From an uncultured Chthoniobacterales bacterium (GTDB taxonomy: Bacteria > Verrucomicrobiota > Verrucomicrobiia > Chthoniobacterales > UBA10450): 9,259 nucleotides of DNA. A model generated the notes under the pieces. That model made no database searches, was not told the origin of the DNA, and worked only from the letters and a program-made list of their open reading frames with translations. This document shows, piece by piece, positions 7,398 through 9,259 of this stretch (positions are counted from its first letter, which is position 1; the number at the start of each line of letters is the position of its first letter). The stretch lies in NCBI GenBank assembly GCA_955652255.1, contig CATPAW010000127.1, positions 1 through 9,259 on the forward strand. The letters run 5' to 3'. The translations under genes and the position numbers were made by a program.

Positions 7398-7452
7398 TGA
7401 GAGGCGCTCTTCCGAAGGGGGAGGAGCGCCGAATATGGTGGCGCGCCTCTCA
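7398..7452. repeat. Nested, mutually exclusive inverted repeats at the typA start
   Basis: Minus-strand arms TGAGAGGCGC (7452-7443) and GCGCCTCTCA (7407-7398) form a perfect 10-bp inverted repeat. A second 7-bp repeat, GGCGCTC (7430-7424) with GAGCGCC (7409-7403), shares bases 7403-7407 with the first, so the two full hairpins exclude each other. The shared arm ends two bases before the typA ATG. If the transcript starts upstream, this could act as a two-state structure over the translation start. If the promoter at 7432-7460 is used, the outer arm lies in promoter DNA and the repeat would be a DNA site instead. Confidence 0.6.
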
Positions 7453-7460
7453 CACGTCAA
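7432..7460 (-). promoter_or_regulatory. Candidate sigma70-type promoter for typA
   Basis: On the minus strand TTGACG (7460-7455, five of six matches to the -35 consensus) and CATATT (7437-7432, four of six matches to the -10 consensus) are separated by exactly 17 bases. Transcription would begin near 7425, giving a leader of about 30 bases before the typA ATG. This is the best-formed promoter-like pair I found in the window. One arm of the 10-bp inverted repeat (7443-7452) falls in its spacer, so a protein or structure bound there could control the promoter. Confidence 0.45.
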
Positions 7461-7530
7461 ATGCGCGCGAGGATTGTCCGCGGCAATCGAACAAATAGCG
7501 CCGTCAAGGCAGATTGATGCGAAAACCGCC

Positions 7531-7557
7531 AAAAGAAGCGGTCATGAAGACCGCTTC
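7531..7557 (-). terminator. Possible intrinsic terminator (9-bp hairpin followed by TTTT)
   Basis: On the minus strand the arms GAAGCGGTC (7557-7549) and GACCGCTTC (7543-7535) form a perfect 9-bp stem with the 5-base loop TTCAT, immediately followed by TTTT and then GGCGG. The U-tract is short, so termination may be weak. The position, between the 72-residue gene and the typA promoter, suits a terminator that separates the two units. It might also be a copy of a dispersed palindromic element. Confidence 0.45.
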
Positions 7558-7610
7558 CCAACACATTCGTGCCTCGGGAAGATGTCGATCTTGTGGAACC
7601 ATTGCCCGGC

Positions 7611-7650
7611 GTTAACAGCCAGGCTCCGATTAGCGGAGGCCTAGCCTAAC
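7611..7650. repeat. Imperfect 40-base hairpin
   Basis: GTTAACAGCCAGGCTCCG (7611-7628) can pair with CGGAGGCCTAGCCTAAC (7634-7650) around the loop ATTAG. Solid pairs are TCCG/CGGA, AGGC/GCCT and GTTA/TAAC, interrupted by a bulged G and mismatches. No T-tract follows on either strand. It resembles a degenerate palindromic intergenic element more than a terminator. Confidence 0.4.
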
Positions 7651-7661
7651 GATTGCCTAAC
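7644..7661. repeat. Direct repeat of GCCTAAC (GTTAGGC on the minus strand)
   Basis: GCCTAAC occurs at 7644-7650 and 7655-7661, separated by GATT, an 11-base period. The same heptamer, in the longer form TTGCCTAACGA, recurs upstream of yebC near 1841-1851. Three copies in non-coding DNA of one short window, two in tandem, may mark a regulator-binding site. A seven-base word can also recur by chance. Confidence 0.35.
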
Positions 7662-7663
7662 TT

Positions 7664-7679
7664 GCGCGCAAGAGCGCGC
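7664..7679. repeat. GCGCGC hairpin downstream of the 72-residue gene
   Basis: Two GCGCGC blocks (7664-7669 and 7674-7679) form a 6-bp stem with a 4-base loop (AAGA on the plus strand, TCTT on the minus strand), 28 bases after the stop codon of the small exported protein gene. No U-tract follows. It may stabilise the 3' end of that message or contribute to Rho-assisted termination. Confidence 0.4.
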
Positions 7680-7706
7680 CTCTTGATTTCAAATCAGCCG
7701 CCGAAT

Positions 7707-7925
7707 TTATCGGCGCACGTAATGTCCATGGATCCAGACTCGGTGATGCGGGCCCCAATGCCCCGGAACCCAGACCCAATAAACACCGTTGGCCCAATAG
7801 CCAGGACCATGGACGTAATATGGCTGGTCGCCGATGCCGATATTGATCGAGATTGCATCCACGGTCGTTGCAACGATACCGCTCATGCCGAGCACGGCGG
7901 CTAAGATTAATGCGAGCTTCTTCAT
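7707..7925 (-). CDS. Small exported Trp/Tyr/His/Gly-rich protein (WxxGxW-type repeats)
   Basis: A 72-residue precursor. The ATG is preceded by a clear AGGAGA six bases upstream, the best ribosome binding site in the window. Residues 1-24 are a classical signal peptide: MKK, a hydrophobic LALILAAVLGMSGIVATT, and VDA at the cleavage site. The mature 48 residues contain five Trp, five Tyr, six His and eight Gly. They include two imperfect copies of a WxxGxW pattern: WVPGHW (about 51-56) and WIHGHY (about 64-69), after GYWANGVYW. This matches the YXWGXW repeat type seen in many small exported proteins of unknown role. The size and aromatic content suggest a surface- or envelope-associated peptide; the histidines might bind metal, but that is a guess. 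It lies 119 bases after ispG, and its own ribosome binding site and a possible promoter suggest separate expression. Confidence 0.82.
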   Translation of the reverse strand: MKKLALILAAVLGMSGIVATTVDAISINIGIGDQPYYVHGPGYWANGVYWVWVPGHWGPHHRVWIHGHYVRR

Positions 7926-7954
7926 GATTTTCTCCTGTTTGGGTTTGGACGAAT

Positions 7955-7985
7955 TTCCGGACCCGTTTATTTAACCCTTCCGGAA
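7955..7985. repeat. TTCCGGA inverted repeat in the leader of the 72-residue gene
   Basis: TTCCGGA (7955-7961) and TCCGGAA (7979-7985) are reverse complements separated by 17 AT-rich bases, 30-60 bases upstream of the small gene's ATG. The long loop makes a stable RNA hairpin unlikely, so a dimeric DNA-binding site is the more natural reading. It might also help end the ispG transcript, but no T-run follows it. Confidence 0.4.
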
Positions 7986-7989
7986 CTTC

Positions 7990-8018
7990 ATTGCACGCCT
8001 TCTCCGCGCGGGATGCAA
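7990..8018 (-). promoter_or_regulatory. Weak promoter candidate for the 72-residue gene
   Basis: On the minus strand TTGCAT (8018-8013) and TGCAAT (7995-7990) lie 17 bases apart. They match the -35 consensus at three positions and the -10 consensus at four. Transcription would start near 7983, so the leader would carry the TTCCGGA inverted repeat. The match is only fair. Confidence 0.25.
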
Positions 8019-8044
8019 GCTTAAGTCGTTCGCGGTGGGATCGT

Positions 8045-9259
8045 TTATGCCAAAACCGGTGTCGCCGTTACCGGCTCGATCCATTTGCCATGTTCGCGAA
8101 TCAAATCCTGCAAACGCTCGACTGCTTCCGCCTCGGGAATGTTGAATTTCACCGGCGTCTTGCCGACATAGAGGTTCACTTTGCCGGGTGCGCCACCCAC
8201 ATAACCAAAATCCGCATCGGCCATTTCTCCAGGCCCGTTCACAATGCAGCCCATGATCGCAATCTTCACGCTTTTAAGATGCGACGTTGCCGCTTTGATC
8301 TTTGCCGTCGTGGCTTGCAGATTAAATAACGTCCGGCCACAAGACGGGCACGCGACGTAATCGGTCTTGAAAATCCGCGAGCCCGCGGCTTGCAATATAT
8401 TATAGGAGAGGCGCAGTCCTTGCCCCGGCGCTTCTTCCCCCTGCACCAAAACGGCGTCCCCAATTCCATCGCACAGCAGCGAACCGATGTTTGTCGCGGC
8501 GATGAGAAGCGTGTGGAGGAAGTCCCTGCTTTCATCCTTCATCCTTCTTAATTCATCCTTTAAAAGGATCGGATGCCGCGGCTGTAACTTCGCGGCAAGC
8601 AAACGATACGCCGTGATCACCGGAAGATCGACATCGTCCCTGACCGTAACGAACTGCGGCGTCGAATTTTCATTCAGTCGTGCAATCGCGTCGTCATCGC
8701 GGGGATCGACTTCTTCAATTTGCGCGTGTTCGTAAACAATCTCCGGTTTGTAGTCGCCCATCTTGTCGATCTTATGCGCGATCTTGTGGAAGTTTGATTG
8801 CACGATTACGACCCGGATCAATTCCTCGCCGCCCACTCGCACGCCATCGCGCTCAACCGTTTCCGTCGCGCGTCTTTGGTATGAGAATGGATCAAACGAA
8901 ACTTCGACGTTGGGCGTTGGGCGTTGGATGTTGGATGTTTTCTGAGTCATCGCGACCAGTGCTTTCGCCACCGGAATTTCATGGATACTGTCCTCGGTCA
9001 GCGACACACGGATCGTGTCGCCGATTCCGTCCGCCAGAAGCGATCCGATCCCGATTGCGCTTTTAATTCGCGCGTCTTCGCCTTCGCCCGCCTCGGTCAC
9101 GCCGAGATGCACCGGATAATTCCAGTCCGGCCCTTCTTCATCCAGCCGCGCAACGAGCAGCCGATATGCGGCGATCATCACCTTCGGATTGCTCGACTTC
9201 ATCGAGAAGACGAACGCGTGATAATCGAGATCGCGCGCGATGCGGGCGAACTCGAGCGC
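8045..9259 (-). CDS. ispG: 4-hydroxy-3-methylbut-2-enyl diphosphate synthase, long form (5' end cut off by window edge)
   Basis: IspG (GcpE) reductively converts 2-C-methyl-D-erythritol 2,4-cyclodiphosphate to HMBPP in the MEP isoprenoid pathway, using a [4Fe-4S] cluster. The 404 visible residues run from inside the TIM-barrel domain to the C terminus; the frame is open to the window edge, so the internal ATG at 9202 is not the start. Visible blocks are SMKSSNPKVMIAAYRLL, HLGVTEAGEG, and IGSLLADGIGDTIRVSL. An insertion domain (about 110-290) follows, as in the long IspG of Chlamydiae, Bacteroidetes and plants, with FDPFSYQRR and VGGEE. The iron-sulfur domain has cluster ligands C304 and C307 (CPSCGR), C338 and E345 (GCIVNGPGE). 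The insertion contains a second copy of the barrel motif (AYRLLAAKL...IGSLLCDGIGD), an internal duplication. Two heptanucleotide repeat tracts sit in frame within it. No frameshift or stop interrupts it, and all visible cluster ligands are present. Confidence 0.96.
   Translation of the reverse strand, partial: ALEFARIARDLDYHAFVFSMKSSNPKVMIAAYRLLVARLDEEGPDWNYPVHLGVTEAGEGEDARIKSAIGIGSLLADGIGDTIRVSLTEDSIHEIPVAKALVAMTQKTSNIQRPTPNVEVSFDPFSYQRRATETVERDGVRVGGEELIRVVIVQSNFHKIAHKIDKMGDYKPEIVYEHAQIEEVDPRDDDAIARLNENSTPQFVTVRDDVDLPVITAYRLLAAKLQPRHPILLKDELRRMKDESRDFLHTLLIAATNIGSLLCDGIGDAVLVQGEEAPGQGLRLSYNILQAAGSRIFKTDYVACPSCGRTLFNLQATTAKIKAATSHLKSVKIAIMGCIVNGPGEMADADFGYVGGAPGKVNLYVGKTPVKFNIPEAEAVERLQDLIREHGKWIEPVTATPVLA
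8531..8558. repeat. TTCATCC heptanucleotide tandem repeat inside ispG
   Basis: TTCATCC occurs at 8531-8537, 8538-8544 and 8552-8558, all in one 7-base register; the third unit (8545-8551, TTCTTAA) is degenerate. The tract is read in the ispG frame as KDELRRMKDES, a charged segment between PILL and RDFLHTLL in the second barrel-like motif. Compared with the first copy of that motif in the same protein, it falls in a loop. It resembles short tandemly repeated repetitive (STRR) sequences. Confidence 0.8.
8905..8939. repeat. GGGCGTT/GGATGTT heptanucleotide tandem repeat inside ispG
   Basis: Five consecutive 7-base units: CGACGTT, GGGCGTT twice, and GGATGTT twice. The ispG frame reads the tract as SNIQRPTPNVE, a low-complexity stretch between the EIPVAKALVAM strand and the FDPFSYQRR motif. 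The units differ only at two positions (a purine and a pyrimidine) apart from the degenerate first one. The tract keeps the reading frame and looks like an insertion into a surface loop. Confidence 0.85.

Larger units (their letters stand above)
7396..7706. other. 311-base structured non-coding region upstream of typA
   Basis: I find no convincing gene on either strand here. Reading in the direction of transcription, it holds a GCGCGC hairpin, two GTTAGGC copies partly inside an imperfect 40-base hairpin, a 9-bp hairpin followed by TTTT, a candidate promoter, and nested inverted repeats ending at the typA start. The likeliest parts are the 3' end of the 72-residue gene's transcript followed by the typA promoter and leader. 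An unlabelled small RNA between the two genes is possible but unsupported beyond the structure. Confidence 0.5.

Noticed and set aside
7272..7532. An 86-codon minus-strand open frame overlapping the typA start.
   Set aside because: It reads typA in another frame (its C terminus mirrors the TypA G1 region), with no independent features.
8905..8939. CRISPR-like short repeats.
   Set aside because: The units are contiguous 7-mers without spacers and are coding, so they are a microsatellite-type tract.
9200..9202. ATG at 9202 as the ispG start.
   Set aside because: The frame continues upstream with family-like sequence (LEFARIARDLDYHAFVFS) before this Met, which is an internal conserved residue; the true start lies beyond the window.

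Overview
The window looks like ordinary chromosome from a Gram-negative bacterium, most likely a soil Verrucomicrobiota (Chthoniobacterales / 'Candidatus Udaeobacter'-like). This placement is inference. It rests on the long, insertion-containing form of IspG, a Rho with an arginine-rich N-terminal extension and the SSND...SH...AQLAIERAKR variant of its ATPase domain, weak use of Shine-Dalgarno sites, moderately high GC, and heptanucleotide repeat tracts of a kind I associate with this group. I ran no database search.

All seven genes lie on the minus strand, so transcription runs from high to low coordinates. In that order: (i) ispG, the penultimate MEP-pathway step of isoprenoid synthesis, cut at its 5' end by the window edge (8045-9259); (ii) a 72-residue exported Trp/Tyr/His/Gly-rich protein with WxxGxW-type repeats (7707-7925); (iii) a 311-base non-coding stretch with four inverted repeats and a plausible typA promoter; (iv) typA/bipA, a complete ribosome-associated translational GTPase (5584-7395); (v) a T-rich 244-base gap; (vi) a 963-residue exported Asp-box/VPS10-type beta-propeller protein (2448-5339), followed after a strong 12-bp hairpin by (vii) a 146-residue exported protein with a carboxypeptidase-regulatory-like beta-sandwich (1943-2383); (viii) yebC (1054-1809); and (ix) rho, whose 3' end runs off the window (1-984).

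Functionally there are two layers. The conserved housekeeping layer covers isoprenoid synthesis, translation under stress (TypA), the ribosome/transcription factor YebC, and transcription termination (Rho). yebC and rho are 69 bases apart and probably co-transcribed. Between these sit three accessory secreted proteins. The propeller gene and the small beta-sandwich gene look like a two-gene unit with a different codon bias from the housekeeping genes.

I see no CRISPR array, transposase, phage gene, tRNA or rRNA. The most unusual signals are two different heptanucleotide tandem-repeat tracts embedded in frame inside ispG, both in predicted loops of the insertion domain. Next come the stacked inverted repeats upstream of typA, the 12-bp intercistronic hairpin after the propeller gene, and an 18-bp perfect palindrome in the short yebC-rho gap. 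I do not see convincing evidence for a wholly new multi-gene system.
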